NCBI RefSeq assembly: GCF_009363715.1
Contig: NZ_CP045404.1
Span: forward strand, 898,001-962,000
Source of the DNA: Roseovarius sp. THAF9
GTDB taxonomy: Bacteria > Pseudomonadota > Alphaproteobacteria > Rhodobacterales > Rhodobacteraceae
DNA: 64,000 nt
Reading direction: 5' to 3'
This document shows positions 43,619 to 53,114 of the stretch, one piece after another. How positions within the stretch are numbered: the stretch's first letter is position 1; every line of letters starts with the position of its first letter. The notes under the pieces are model-generated. The model was not told where the DNA came from, ran no database searches, and saw only the letters and a list, made by a program, of their open reading frames with translations. Both the position numbers and the translations under genes were made by a program.

Positions 43619-44971
43619 TCAGACCGGTGTCGCCTCAAGGATCATCGGACCGTCCGGGCGCATCGTGAAGGTCAGAACCGGGCGCGGTACAGGGGCATCG
43701 GTCAGTGAAAAGCGAATTTTGCGAACGACGGACGCGATCAGGATCATGATCTCGGTTTCGGCGTATTGCGCGCCGATGCAAATCCTCGGCCCATCACCGA
43801 ATGGTATGAATTGCCCGCGCGGATAACTCTTACCGAGGAAACGCTCTGGCCGGTACTCATCTGGGTCTTCCCAAAGCACCGCGTTGCGATGCAATGAATA
43901 GACCGGGAAAAAGAGTGCATCGCCTTTCTTGATGGACACGTCCTTGATGGTGACGCTGTCGCTGGCGTCACGTGCGAAGAATGCGGCGGACGGGTAGAGG
44001 CGTAGCGTCTCTTGGATATGCGCCTTCAAGAGAGGCATCTTCTGCACATCTTCGAACGTGAGTGGCGCGTCAGGGTTGACCGACCGGATTTCGCTGCGGA
44101 TACGCGACTGCGTCTCGGGAAAGAGTGCCAGCAGGTAAACGCCCCAAGCGATGGCGTTCGCGGACGTTTCATGGCCGGCCACGACAAACGTCAGCAGGTT
44201 GTCGACGGTGGTGTCGATATCTTCATGGTCCTCTTTCAAGGCAGCGATCATGAGGTCCAGAAAATCAAGCGGTACCGGCCGCGCCTGCGCCTCCCTCTCT
44301 TCGATCACGTGCCTCGCAAGCCTGCGCATGTCCGTCACCGGACCTTTGCTCTTCAGCCATTTTCGGCGCGGCAACCATTTGGGCAATTGCATCAGATCAA
44401 ACAGAGAGATCTCGGAGATGTATTCGAAATAATTCTTCAGGCCTGCCCTGATGGTTTCGGCTGTGACCTCTTCATTGCCCGAGAAAATCACGCGCGAAAT
44501 ATTCGTCAGAGTCGATGCCGGCGCCATCTGCGTTACGTCGACGCGCCCGTGCCCCTCTGCCAGAGAGTCCGCCACTTCCATTCCGGTTTCTGCAAAATGT
44601 TGCGATAGCATCGGAAGGTTTCGCGCCGCGAAGAGCGGGGAATACCGTTTGCGTTGGTGTCGCCATTTGTCGCCTTCGGACAGGATCAGCCCGTTGCCGA
44701 CTGCAGACCCGATTATATCCTTGGTGAATTTTGCTTTTGGGAAGCGCCGGCCTGGCCCTACGAGAAGTTCGGTGATCATTTCGGGATCGCAGATGTAATG
44801 GATGTTGAGAGGACCCCTGAGATAAGTTTGCTGCGTCGTCTCGACCGGGATGACCTCAAGCATGTTTCGCCCGGCAAGCTTGGCGAAAGCCAAAAGATTG
44901 ACGGAAGTCATCGCCAACTTGGCGGCGACGGGTGTGGGAACAGATAAAGCCTCAGCGTACATAGCCGACAC
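43619..44971 (-). CDS. Cytochrome P450 monooxygenase
   Basis: A 450-residue soluble P450. The I-helix motif is VAGHETSANAIAWG, the K-helix ExxR is ETLRLYP, the PERF segment is YRPERFLG and the heme-ligand loop is FGDGPRICIG with the axial cysteine. It resembles the CYP4/CYP102-like fatty-acid or terpene hydroxylases more than bacterial camphor-type enzymes, judging from KWRHQRKRYSPLF and the F-x-x-G-x-R-x-C-x-G region. Its stop is 14 bases from the stop of the convergent kinase gene. No ferredoxin or reductase gene is nearby, so it depends on partners elsewhere. Start could be ATG 44971 or the next at residue 4. Confidence 0.93.
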   Translation of the reverse strand: MSAMYAEALSVPTPVAAKLAMTSVNLLAFAKLAGRNMLEVIPVETTQQTYLRGPLNIHYICDPEMITELLVGPGRRFPKAKFTKDIIGSAVGNGLILSEGDKWRHQRKRYSPLFAARNLPMLSQHFAETGMEVADSLAEGHGRVDVTQMAPASTLTNISRVIFSGNEEVTAETIRAGLKNYFEYISEISLFDLMQLPKWLPRRKWLKSKGPVTDMRRLARHVIEEREAQARPVPLDFLDLMIAALKEDHEDIDTTVDNLLTFVVAGHETSANAIAWGVYLLALFPETQSRIRSEIRSVNPDAPLTFEDVQKMPLLKAHIQETLRLYPSAAFFARDASDSVTIKDVSIKKGDALFFPVYSLHRNAVLWEDPDEYRPERFLGKSYPRGQFIPFGDGPRICIGAQYAETEIMILIASVVRKIRFSLTDAPVPRPVLTFTMRPDGPMILEATPV

Positions 44972-45208
44972 TCCCCGACCGTTTCACTTACCCCTACACG
45001 TTCGTCAGCCAGCGCGTCATGGTACGGCCTCGCGCACGCATGAACCTCGAAACAATGGTTGGGATACTGCTCAAAAGTTTTTTGCCGGGCCCGAAAAGAC
45101 CGGAACCCCGCGCGGATTTCTTTGAATGCGCTCTGTTGGGACCGATGGCGGCGATACTGCTACCTGAGCTGTAGCGGCGGGTGACTTTCAAAACAACAAT
45201 TTAGAAAG

Positions 45209-45232
45209 CGCTTCGCCTGTTTTAGCGAAGCG
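45209..45232 (-). terminator. Hairpin after the second REC regulator, candidate terminator
   Basis: CGCTTCGC and GCGAAGCG pair perfectly over 8 bp with an 8-base loop, 28 bases after the stop of the gene at 45261. On the minus strand a T-rich but interrupted run (CTTTCTAAATTGTTGTTTTG) follows, so termination is plausible but not certain. Confidence 0.45.
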
Positions 45233-45260
45233 TGTGATGCGAAAGCGCATCAGTACGTGC

Positions 45261-46394
45261 TTAACGTGAGATCAGATAGCTCTCTTCACCGAAAAGATCA
45301 TGCAGCACACGCTCGTACATACGCTTTTCCGACTGCGGTTTCATGGCCGCCAGATGACCGATGTTTTCTGCCTGGGGAAACTCAGAGCAATTCTGCAGCG
45401 CCTCCTCCAGTTGCTTGACCGCTGTCACGGATTTCTCGATCGCGCCTTTGACTGCCGTTCGAGACAGCACGCTCATAGGGACAGGGTTACTGAGCAATAC
45501 CTCTATGCGATCGTCATCGATGTAGCTACGGATCCGGGCCCCGAAGAGCTCTCCGAGGTTCATTGATTTCAGCGAACCACCCGAAGACCTCGTGCCGTGG
45601 ACCACAATAAGAAATATCCCGCTGCCACGATAAGAGAAAACACAGTCGAACTCTTCGGTGGCGCGCTGGATCGAAAAAGCGATGCTCTGGATCGCATCAT
45701 GAAACTTCGCGGTTCCGGCGAGGTCGTAAAATAGTTTCGCGTCGTGCAACATCACCGAAACAGCGTACGACCCGAAGATCTTGGCGCGGGCCAATTGTGA
45801 TGTGTAGTTGTCGAACTCGATGTAACGCAGGAAGCAATCCACGTCCCTCATCGAAATCGGGTCATCGAAATTGAATTGACCAGTTCTTGAGGTTCTGAGC
45901 TTCAGTTCACTGAGGGTTTCAGTGCTTTTTGCAGCTTCACGTCGCGCCTGAACAAGCTCGTGCGCACATTTGATGCGGCTGCGAAGTTCGTGAAAGTCGA
46001 AAGGCTTGTTAATGAAGTCGGACGCGCCGGCGTGAAACGCGGCGTCGATGTACTCTCGATCACTCATCGCGGTCAGCATCAGCACAGGGGTTTCTGCGTA
46101 TTCCGGCAACACGCGCAAGTCGGCAAGCAACTCGATGCCATCGATATCGGGCATCTGGATGTCCAGAACAACGCAATCGAACGGAACGTCTTCATCCAGG
46201 ATGATCTCGAAGGCATCAGCAGCAGAGCTTGCGGTTAGGACGTCGAAGTCTTCAAGCGTCTCAAGCGCAGTTTTCACCAACTCCAGAATGCTGAGTTCAT
46301 CATCGACAACAAGAACCCGAAACTTGGTCTCTTCTTCAGCTGTCTGTCGCAGCTTTTCCTGAAATCGCTCTTTGCTTTGATCTGCAACTGACAT
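45261..46394 (-). CDS. Response regulator with degenerate GGDEF-like output domain (paralogue 2)
   Basis: A 377-residue protein with a 25-residue charged leader. Receiver: VLVVDDELS, phosphoacceptor in VVLDIQMPDIDG, LMLTAMSDREY, FINKPFDFHELRSRI. The output domain has FLRYIEFDNYTSQLARAKIFG and, at the former GGDEF site, SYRGSGIFLIVV. It is longer than the other two paralogues by a C-terminal helical tail (AENIGHLAAMKPQSEK). The conserved YIEFDNY/VEFENYV/VALENYV and SYxGxGxF/Y elements across the three suggest a shared, non-enzymatic output such as protein binding. It lies next to the luxI-like gene on the same strand. Confidence 0.82.
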   Translation of the reverse strand: MSVADQSKERFQEKLRQTAEEETKFRVLVVDDELSILELVKTALETLEDFDVLTASSAADAFEIILDEDVPFDCVVLDIQMPDIDGIELLADLRVLPEYAETPVLMLTAMSDREYIDAAFHAGASDFINKPFDFHELRSRIKCAHELVQARREAAKSTETLSELKLRTSRTGQFNFDDPISMRDVDCFLRYIEFDNYTSQLARAKIFGSYAVSVMLHDAKLFYDLAGTAKFHDAIQSIAFSIQRATEEFDCVFSYRGSGIFLIVVHGTRSSGGSLKSMNLGELFGARIRSYIDDDRIEVLLSNPVPMSVLSRTAVKGAIEKSVTAVKQLEEALQNCSEFPQAENIGHLAAMKPQSEKRMYERVLHDLFGEESYLISR

Positions 46395-46546
46395 TTTCCA
46401 CGCTCGCCAATTTCATGTGAACGCGAACAACTTGCTAAATCAATTTGCTCAATTTGAGGCGTAAATGTCGAAAAATACGGTCTATTGTGCCAGAAATAAG
46501 ATGGCACACTAATACCGTTTCCACTATTGAAACGATGGGTTGGATT

Positions 46547-47314
46547 TCAGCGGTTTTGCGAGGTTTGGGGAAACTGGTTCTGGAAGTCGCCAACCTTGAA
46601 CAGGACGGATTGGCTGGCGAAATTGTCGACAGTGAACTTTGCGCCAATCGGCGTGGCTTTCACTCCAAGTCGTCGCGACCAACGGGCCCAGACGGCGGGA
46701 ACGATTCCAAGGACGTGTACCGCGCCGTTTTCCGAAGCGGCGAGGGCCATAGAAGCGAACAAATGCTTCTGCACTTCAAGCCTTTGTGCTGCCGACACAC
46801 TGTTCACGATGAAGAATCGCGTCGCTTCCCAAACATTATGCTCTACTGGCGCTTCGAAAAACAGGATGTCGGTGGGCATACCGTCCAGCAAACCGTTTTG
46901 GGCGTCTCGCAACATGTAACTGTAGATTCCGCATTGCGCAGTTGTCGGCAGCATTCGGACACCTCCAAGAACCTCACCGAACCGATGGAGAATGATCCAT
47001 TGTGCCTGCGGACTATCGTATTGGTCGAATTCCATCCCGTCTGCTTCGGCGACATGCCAACCGAGACCATCCAGAAAGATGTTCTTTCTGGCCTCCAGGT
47101 ATTTTGTCAGCAGCGTACCGTACTCGTGCATATTTCTGAAAGAGAGAGCGTCCGACCTGATCTCTGCATAAGATCCGATCTTGGATAACTGCGTTCGACT
47201 TCCACTACTCGTTACGTCCGGCTTGGAACGAAGCCGGTCGCTATAGGGGAACCTTGCATGTTGCTGGGTTTCAGGTTCCGGAGATGCCGGGAAGGGCAAC
47301 CACGACCGGTTCAT
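46547..47314 (-). CDS. LuxI-family acyl-homoserine-lactone synthase
   Basis: A 255-residue protein with a long leader. The LuxI core is clear: RKNIFLDGLGW (the invariant Arg, Phe and Trp), EADGMEFDQYD, then VLGGVRMLPTT and WEATRFFI with the invariant Glu and Arg. Such enzymes make N-acyl-homoserine lactones from SAM and an acyl carrier protein. The start is uncertain: ATG 47314 gives a 50-residue extension, while ATG 47131 would leave fewer residues before the first Arg than usual and has no ribosome site, so I keep 47314. No luxR-type gene is adjacent. The neighbours on the same strand are a REC-type regulator and the kinase-GTPase operon. Confidence 0.85.
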   Translation of the reverse strand: MNRSWLPFPASPEPETQQHARFPYSDRLRSKPDVTSSGSRTQLSKIGSYAEIRSDALSFRNMHEYGTLLTKYLEARKNIFLDGLGWHVAEADGMEFDQYDSPQAQWIILHRFGEVLGGVRMLPTTAQCGIYSYMLRDAQNGLLDGMPTDILFFEAPVEHNVWEATRFFIVNSVSAAQRLEVQKHLFASMALAASENGAVHVLGIVPAVWARWSRRLGVKATPIGAKFTVDNFASQSVLFKVGDFQNQFPQTSQNR

Positions 47315-47501
47315 TTCTGCTCGCTTTTATATTTTCAACCGTAGATTTAGTTATGCATACAGCATGCGGTAGAAGTCCAGCTTTGATAACATAGCTATGG
47401 TGTTTTGATGCTAGTTTTTCGAAATTCGCTGTGATTGCAGCAAATTTGAAAGCTGGATTTTCGAAAACCAGACGCCAGTACGGCAAATTGTAGTCGGTGG
47501 T

Positions 47502-48314
47502 TTAGTGTTCGGACGTGTTGAAAACTCGTTGCCATGCGCCCACGGCCTCGAAGATGTCCGAATTTGGAAACGCCGCGAAAATCCGATCGGTCCCGTCTTC
47601 TGCAATCAATGCTTGGTCATCCGGCGTGATCGCGAAAACCGAGCAGGAAGGGCACGCTGTTTCAATGCGGGGGGCGTTTTTCCGATCTTTTGCTTTCGAA
47701 ATAACGATGTCGCGAAGGCTCTGCAGCTTTTTCATGATCTCGCCGTCATTGCCATGTGTCACGATCCGACCATCGCCTCCCTGAAAGATCCACCCCAGGG
47801 ACTGCGCATGTGACCCCTTGAGAAAGGCCTTCATTCGGTTTTCGAAACCCGGTTGATGCGCAACCTGGCTGATGTGTGTGGCGGTGCAGGTCCTGCCTTG
47901 TGCCATGATGGCGGGCGCCCGTCCGACAAGGCGCAACCGCATCGGGCCGGATCGCAGGAACAGGGCCTTGATCGCTTTTGCATATTCTCGCGCGACGGCA
48001 CCGGCGTCGCGATATCGCTCCGCGTCGAGTTCGACTTTCCGCTCACCGATTTCCAACGCAATCAGGCGTCGGTTGGAGATCACGACCGTCGCTTCTGTCC
48101 CGGTGTCGGAACATAGGGTAAAGGTGCGCGGCAACACGGTTTCATTGATCTCCTGCGACAAACGGCTGATCAACCGCGCGAAATCCCTCGCAGGCACGTC
48201 TTCGACTTTGCGCAATGCCTCGCTTGGTGTCATCACGCGGTCAAGCATGCTGCGCAGTAGCTGCGCAGCCGCTTCATCATTCATCGTGGGCGCGGATTTC
48301 GAATGTAGTTTCAC
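47502..48314 (-). CDS. Unknown protein, last gene of the kinase-GTPase operon
   Basis: A 270-residue soluble protein with no family I recognise. It begins with a helical segment (NDEAAAQLLRSMLDRVMTPS), has a strand-rich middle (VVISNRRLIALEIGERKVEL) and a short CxxC-like element (ETACPSCSVF) near residue 220; one CPSC could bind metal or be a redox site. An alternative start is ATG at residue 11. It overlaps the Roadblock-like gene by 4 bases, so it belongs to that operon. The pairing suggests a dedicated partner of the small LC7-like protein. Confidence 0.75.
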   Translation of the reverse strand: MKLHSKSAPTMNDEAAAQLLRSMLDRVMTPSEALRKVEDVPARDFARLISRLSQEINETVLPRTFTLCSDTGTEATVVISNRRLIALEIGERKVELDAERYRDAGAVAREYAKAIKALFLRSGPMRLRLVGRAPAIMAQGRTCTATHISQVAHQPGFENRMKAFLKGSHAQSLGWIFQGGDGRIVTHGNDGEIMKKLQSLRDIVISKAKDRKNAPRIETACPSCSVFAITPDDQALIAEDGTDRIFAAFPNSDIFEAVGAWQRVFNTSEH

Positions 48315-48679
48315 ATCGCCCCCGCCAGGTCACTCAAGATATTCCGGGCTGATCGAGTGGCAAGCGAAACATCAGATGCTTCATCGCAAATGCAGCACAC
48401 AACGTCGGGATTGTCTGCAAGGGATCGCACGAATATCCGGATCTCGTCGGGCATGGCCAGAATCACCAGATCATTGTCGTCTGACATCAAATCCGACAAC
48501 TCGAAATTCGCCGATGCCTGGCGCAGCACTTCGTCCAGATATTCTTGTTTGTAAAGGTCGGACGCACTGGTGCGCAGCGCAAGCCCCGTCGAGATGTCGC
48601 CGAACGAGGCAAGCGTGCAGCTTGGCACCACATGCCTCAATTCATCGAGGCGCTCAGAAAGGGACATCGAGTGATCCAT
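48311..48679 (-). CDS. Roadblock/LC7-like protein
   Basis: A 122-residue protein whose pattern fits the Roadblock/LC7 fold: an N-terminal helix (MSLSERLDELRHVVP), strands TLASFGDISTGLALRTS, the long helix YLDEVLRQASANFE, and the closing strands VILAMPDEIRIFVRSLADN and VVCCICDEASDVSL. In bacteria such proteins (MglB, for example) act as partners or activators of small GTPases. It starts 15 bases after the stop of a GTPase gene and overlaps the next gene by 4. ATG 48679 is used; 48667 is nearly as good. A longer frame into the GTPase gene is antisense-like and rejected. Confidence 0.6.
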   Translation of the reverse strand: MDHSMSLSERLDELRHVVPSCTLASFGDISTGLALRTSASDLYKQEYLDEVLRQASANFELSDLMSDDNDLVILAMPDEIRIFVRSLADNPDVVCCICDEASDVSLATRSARNILSDLAGAM

Positions 48680-48693
48680 GGGGCTCAGGTCTG

Positions 48694-49629
48694 CTAGCCA
48701 GTCGCCACCCGGGCCTTGGTTGGCCTTTCGGTCCGACCGCGCATCTGGGTCAGGACACGCACGCGCTTGGGAACAACGCTCGTCGTCTGTTCTGCAACGC
48801 ACGATCCGCGGCCGACGTCATTGCCGTTTTTATCAGTAGAAAGCGCAGCAGGTTCGACAGTCGAAGCGCGAGCTTCCTTAGACGAGTCTTCCTGCGGACA
48901 CTCCGCCGGTTCGGTATATGACAGCGCAGAGGCCGTCATCAGGTTTTCGACCAGGTCATTGATGAAGTCTGCGGCGCCACTGGCGCGCCACTTCGTTTCA
49001 TCCTCTCCGGCGGCAATCGCTTCGGTGATTGAAATGGGGAACGTGCGGCTGAACAGCCCCTGAGTTTCCTTGCGCACACGCGTCATGACGCGATCAAGGT
49101 CCCTTTCGGAATGGAACTTGTCGACTTGCGTCACCAGAAGATAGTTCTCTCCGTTGGTGCGTTCCGAAATCTGTTGCCACGTGGCGGCTTCCGATTGCCG
49201 CCAGGCTTGCGTCGCTTGCGTGCACCAAACGACGCTATCAACCTCATCCATGACGGACATCCAGACATCCGACGACATGCTCGGATCCGAGATGCCGGGC
49301 ATGTCGATCAGGTCACAGATTTCCAGTGTATCGCAGGGCTTGTAGAGCCGGATGAGGCGCGTCTCTTCCAATCTGACCTGTTCGATCTCGTCGATGTCGA
49401 TGCATGTTTCGACTCCATCGTGCCCCACAGCATATGCGGCCTCTTCACCATGGCTGATCAGAACCGGGGGCAGACGCGTCGCAGTGATCTTGATCGGCAG
49501 GGGATGCTCACCGAGAAATAGCTTGATCAAGGTGCTCTTGCCGGCACTGAACTCGCCCATCAGGGCCAAACGGGTTTTGCGGGGCGTCCCGCCAGATACA
49601 TCGTGGGTCACCGGTGTCTCCTTTGTCAT
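48694..49629 (-). CDS. Dynamin-superfamily-like GTPase, 311 residues
   Basis: A soluble P-loop GTPase. G1 is GEFSAGKST (residues 25-33, the GEFSAGKS form of bacterial dynamin-like proteins), G3 DMPGISD and G4 TQVDK in place of the usual NKxD. After the GTPase domain (about 240 residues) the C-terminus is a low-complexity, charged tail (SSKEARASTVEP; RGRTERPTKARVATG) without the stalk helices of full dynamins. It overlaps the 688-residue dynamin-like gene by 4 bases, so the two are made together; paired bacterial dynamins often form mixed assemblies. Confidence 0.85.
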   Translation of the reverse strand: MTKETPVTHDVSGGTPRKTRLALMGEFSAGKSTLIKLFLGEHPLPIKITATRLPPVLISHGEEAAYAVGHDGVETCIDIDEIEQVRLEETRLIRLYKPCDTLEICDLIDMPGISDPSMSSDVWMSVMDEVDSVVWCTQATQAWRQSEAATWQQISERTNGENYLLVTQVDKFHSERDLDRVMTRVRKETQGLFSRTFPISITEAIAAGEDETKWRASGAADFINDLVENLMTASALSYTEPAECPQEDSSKEARASTVEPAALSTDKNGNDVGRGSCVAEQTTSVVPKRVRVLTQMRGRTERPTKARVATG

Positions 49630-51692
49630 GTCGCATAGCGCCGGAAAGTCCCGAGCGTATCCTCGAGCTTTCGTTCGCGGTTCTCATTTTCGGATGCGTC
49701 GAACAGGCGTTTGGCATCGCCTTGGTGTTCGGCGTCAGAGGTCAGGCTGATCAGTATGCTTCTCTGTTCTTCCAGGAAGTGTTCCAGTTCTTCCAGCAAT
49801 TCCGCCTGAATATCAGCGGTTTGTACATCCTTCATCTGGGTCATGAAGTCTTCGGTTTCGGCGCTGATGAGGTCGCTGAACTTCTTTGCGAAGGCCTTGT
49901 AGCCGCGCATCCTGCGCCACCAAAGCGACCACCAGCTATCGTTGAAATCCAGCGCGATCGTCTGGCTTAGCGACACGGGTGCGGGCACCTGTGGGACGTC
50001 CGGCACGGCAAGCTGGATGCCTTCCACGACCGGACCAAAGCCCCGGAACAACAATTGAGCGATGTCGGTCACGGCCTGTTCGTATATGGCCTTTGCGGAT
50101 TTGCGTGCCTGGTTGCCCATGGCGGAATAGGCCGATCGCAAGAGCACCCGAAGACCCGTCGGATCGTATTCCCAGACATGTTCGTCGCCGTAAGTTTCAA
50201 GGTGGCCGAGCAACGAGTGTGTCGCGCGTTCGACGAAATTCGCATGGGCTCGATCGGCGCGGATCCTGTAATGGTCGAAGATGCGTGAAAGCTGCGATTC
50301 AAGCGTGGCGACAGTATCTTCTGCCATGCGCTCGAACGTTGCCATTATCTGTTCCGAACTCAGTTCGCTCGCGACGCCTTCCACCTCGACCCGGACCGTC
50401 CGGACCGCCTGTTGCGACGTTGCGATCGTGGTGGCGGAGGATGCAACGCGTTTGAGGAACGGCGCGCCCAGACTGGTCACGATCTGGTCTGACACCGCCG
50501 CCATCAGTTGCGGCAGGCCCGACATTTCCCAGATGACGCCCACGGGTGTGTCGCGGCTGAACTTTTCGCCTAGGACCGCCCTGCTGAACGACACGAGCGC
50601 ATCGGCGCTGGCCTTGTGCATCGACTGCAACTCGCCTGTAAGCACCATGTTTGCCCAGTACGCGCTTCCGAACACAAGCTGCGCGTTCTCAGGGCCACCA
50701 TTGGCCTTCAGCGTTGCGCGGATACTCTGCTCTATCTCCGACATCTGGTTCGCCGGGTCCGAAAGTTCATCGATCCGGTTGACGAAAATGATAACTTCGC
50801 GCGATTTCAGGTTCGAGATCATGCGAAGAAGTGCCATGTCCACGGACGTCAGTGCCTGGGTGGCCGACAGCACAACGACGCAGACCCGGCTGTCGCGCAA
50901 GGCCTGGATCGTGACCAACTCGCGCACCATGAATGTGTCGTTCACACCGGGCGTGTCCCGGATACACATGCGGAACGGAACGCTCTGACAATTCAGAAAC
51001 AGTTCGGCCGAACGCGTGATGTCGGCAAAGCGCCCCTGGTCGTCCGAAATCGCGTCCTGCGTATCGACGTCGAAATCGTCGCCAAGGCAGATATAGCGTT
51101 CCAGCAAATTCTTGTCGAAATAGCTGTATTCATGCTCCTGACCCATGAGGAGTTCGAAGTTCCGACCAAGGCGCGCCTTCGACATGGTGCGCATCCGCTC
51201 GATTTGCTCCTGTATCTTGGCCAGTTCGCTGTCCGCCCCGGCACGGTCCGCAAGTTCACCGATCCGCCCTCCCTTGGTGGTCAGACGCGCCCATTCGTCT
51301 TCGGTCATGAACCGGAACCGGGCACCTTTCTCGGCACGTTTCTTCGCCGGGGTCAGGTGCAGGGATGTCACCACGGATGTCCAAGGGTTCACGTCGGATG
51401 GCAATAAGTCGGACCAACCGGTGATCGCGTTGATCAATGCTGTCTTGCCGGCTTTTACCTGGCCAAGAACGGTCACGCGTGGCTCGAACGTGGCCAGCTC
51501 GCTCTTCAGGCGATCTACCGGTTTTCTGCTTTCTTGCCCAACAAGTTCGCCGAGCGTGTCGACCGCTTTTTCCAGCGTCTCTACATCCTGCGCGAAATCC
51601 GCGAGTTTTTCCATTCCCGCGCGCAGGTTGGATGGGCTCGACGAAGCCCGGATTCGTGTTGCAGTGTCAAGTTTCGCTTCGATGTTCATCAA
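49626..51692 (-). CDS. Large dynamin-like GTPase
   Basis: A 688-residue protein. An N-terminal helical segment precedes the GTPase domain: G1 GQVKAGKTALIN at residues 77-88, G3 RDTPGVND near 245 and G4 FVNRIDE. Then come long helices (ATTIATSQQAVRTVRVEVEG; LESQLSRIFDHYRIRADRAH) consistent with a dynamin stalk, a tryptophan-rich paddle candidate DSWWSLWWRRMRGYKAF near residue 575, and a coiled C-terminus. The aromatic-basic patch is a plausible membrane contact. Dynamin-like proteins bend or fuse membranes and in some bacteria protect against phage lysis; the role here is not known. It begins 134 bases after the stop of the next GTPase gene. Confidence 0.88.
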   Translation of the reverse strand: MMNIEAKLDTATRIRASSSPSNLRAGMEKLADFAQDVETLEKAVDTLGELVGQESRKPVDRLKSELATFEPRVTVLGQVKAGKTALINAITGWSDLLPSDVNPWTSVVTSLHLTPAKKRAEKGARFRFMTEDEWARLTTKGGRIGELADRAGADSELAKIQEQIERMRTMSKARLGRNFELLMGQEHEYSYFDKNLLERYICLGDDFDVDTQDAISDDQGRFADITRSAELFLNCQSVPFRMCIRDTPGVNDTFMVRELVTIQALRDSRVCVVVLSATQALTSVDMALLRMISNLKSREVIIFVNRIDELSDPANQMSEIEQSIRATLKANGGPENAQLVFGSAYWANMVLTGELQSMHKASADALVSFSRAVLGEKFSRDTPVGVIWEMSGLPQLMAAVSDQIVTSLGAPFLKRVASSATTIATSQQAVRTVRVEVEGVASELSSEQIMATFERMAEDTVATLESQLSRIFDHYRIRADRAHANFVERATHSLLGHLETYGDEHVWEYDPTGLRVLLRSAYSAMGNQARKSAKAIYEQAVTDIAQLLFRGFGPVVEGIQLAVPDVPQVPAPVSLSQTIALDFNDSWWSLWWRRMRGYKAFAKKFSDLISAETEDFMTQMKDVQTADIQAELLEELEHFLEEQRSILISLTSDAEHQGDAKRLFDASENENRERKLEDTLGTFRRYAT

Positions 51693-51826
51693 GGCACCTG
51701 TTGTTCGCTCTTCGCGGCGATGTCTTTTGTCTTGTCCTGCTCGACGCTCGCGCTTGAGTAGAAAATGACCAAGAATTGTGGTTATAGTTGGACGGCTGTG
51801 CGAGAAAACATTGGCTCCCCGCAGCG

Positions 51827-53095
51827 TCAGACAACGGCTTTCTTTTCCATCTCCTTGCGAAGTTGAAGCACCAGCGCGACTGCATCGACGGCGGCGTCTT
51901 CGCCGCGTTCAAGTTGAAAGAGCATAAGCATCTCTTCGCCATCCTGCAGGTCGCCCTTCAGTGCGTCTGTTGCGGCATCACCTGGTCCCGACCCCAAAAG
52001 GGCACTTACGGAACGGACCGCGTCGCTGCAGCTGTCGATTATCTTTTCGCTGTCCACCTCGCCGCCTTCGTCGAGCGCGTCGAGCATCTGTCCCGCGTGG
52101 CGTTGCAGCACATCCACCGCCTCGGAAAGTAGGCCGATCGGTGCCTCGTGATCTGCGTTTTCATCATAAGCGGTCTCTATCTGGCTTGATTCAGCCACGT
52201 CCGCCTCGTTGGCCGCCACAGGCTGTGGCTTTGCTTTGAGGGTCTCTGGAAGCTGCTCTGTGTTCTGCGGAATTTTCAGTGCAAGGCGATCGAGGAAGAC
52301 CCGCGCCTGGTCGATGTCAGCGGTTCTGCCGTGCCGGATGTGCCGCGAGACCACTTGCATCAGGGTCTTGCCCCCACTGGCCGCCCACAAAGGATCATCG
52401 ACGTGCTCTGCGCCGGTTTGCGCGGTGACGCCCTGAATGGTTGCAACGGGGAACAGCCCGAGGAACTCGTTGCTGACGATGGGCTCCAGTCTCGCGATGT
52501 TGTCGCTCAACACATCACGCATCAGCAGCTGATCCGCCTTTGTCAGGACGAGAACACTATGATCCTTGATGTGATCCGGCACCGTGGACCAAAGCCTTTG
52601 TTCTTCTGGCGTGAAATCCTGGCTGCACCAGACTACGAAATCCGCACGCGCAATCACGGCTTCAAGAGCGCTCTGGCGTTCCGCCTCCGTGCTGCCGAGG
52701 CCGACTTCAATGTAATCCTGTTGAATCAGGTTCGGGTCGGGGAGTTCCTGGCGGACGCGCAAGGCGTCGCGGGGTATCTCGCACTGCTTCAGCAGCCCGT
52801 GCACCATCGAAACCGACCCGTCCGTGCGCTCGATCAGGGCCTGTTCGGTGTCGCCGTATGAAAGTTCGAAAACCGGGACCGTTTGGTCGTTTGCGACATC
52901 GGGGTGTGCCGACATCATTTCAAGCAGCTTGGTTTTTCCGCTTCCCGCGAAACCGGTCACGACAACCTGCACCGGCCTGGTCAGCAGCGACAGAAGCCGC
53001 GCTCCGCAACGTGCATAAGGAGGTGGCAGATTGCCACGGTCAAGAGCGCGTCCAAGACGATCGATGACGGGGTTCAGCTGCTCGGCAGTGTTCAT
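51827..53095 (-). CDS. P-loop GTPase, 422 residues, with long C-terminal region
   Basis: A third nucleotide-binding protein of the cluster. G1 is GFAGSGKT (residues 48-55) and G4 LTKADQL; the G3 site is not a clear DxxG (DYIEVGLGSTEAER), but DFVVWCSQDFTPEEQRLW parallels the switch region of the 311-residue GTPase (VVWCTQATQAWRQSE), so the two are related. The C-terminal 180 residues are acidic and helical. ATG 53095 is chosen since it begins the conserved helix (MNTAEQLNPVIDRL); a longer frame adds arginine-rich antisense-like sequence. It follows the PP2C gene by 19 bases. Confidence 0.82.
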   Translation of the reverse strand: MNTAEQLNPVIDRLGRALDRGNLPPPYARCGARLLSLLTRPVQVVVTGFAGSGKTKLLEMMSAHPDVANDQTVPVFELSYGDTEQALIERTDGSVSMVHGLLKQCEIPRDALRVRQELPDPNLIQQDYIEVGLGSTEAERQSALEAVIARADFVVWCSQDFTPEEQRLWSTVPDHIKDHSVLVLTKADQLLMRDVLSDNIARLEPIVSNEFLGLFPVATIQGVTAQTGAEHVDDPLWAASGGKTLMQVVSRHIRHGRTADIDQARVFLDRLALKIPQNTEQLPETLKAKPQPVAANEADVAESSQIETAYDENADHEAPIGLLSEAVDVLQRHAGQMLDALDEGGEVDSEKIIDSCSDAVRSVSALLGSGPGDAATDALKGDLQDGEEMLMLFQLERGEDAAVDAVALVLQLRKEMEKKAVV

Positions 53096-53114
53096 GTTGT
53101 TTCTCCGATCTGCC

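Noticed and set aside
44994..45191. 65-residue minus-strand frame upstream of the P450 gene
   Set aside because: TTG start without a clear ribosome site, basic low-complexity product, no motif.
47390..47480. Inverted repeats before the luxI-like gene as a lux box
   Set aside because: The nearest dyad is GCTG-N6-CAGC, whereas lux-type boxes have CTG-N10-CAG; no convincing match.
47271..47486. 71-residue minus-strand frame upstream of the luxI-like gene
   Set aside because: It overlaps the luxI-like start and has no motif or ribosome site; kept as unassigned sequence.
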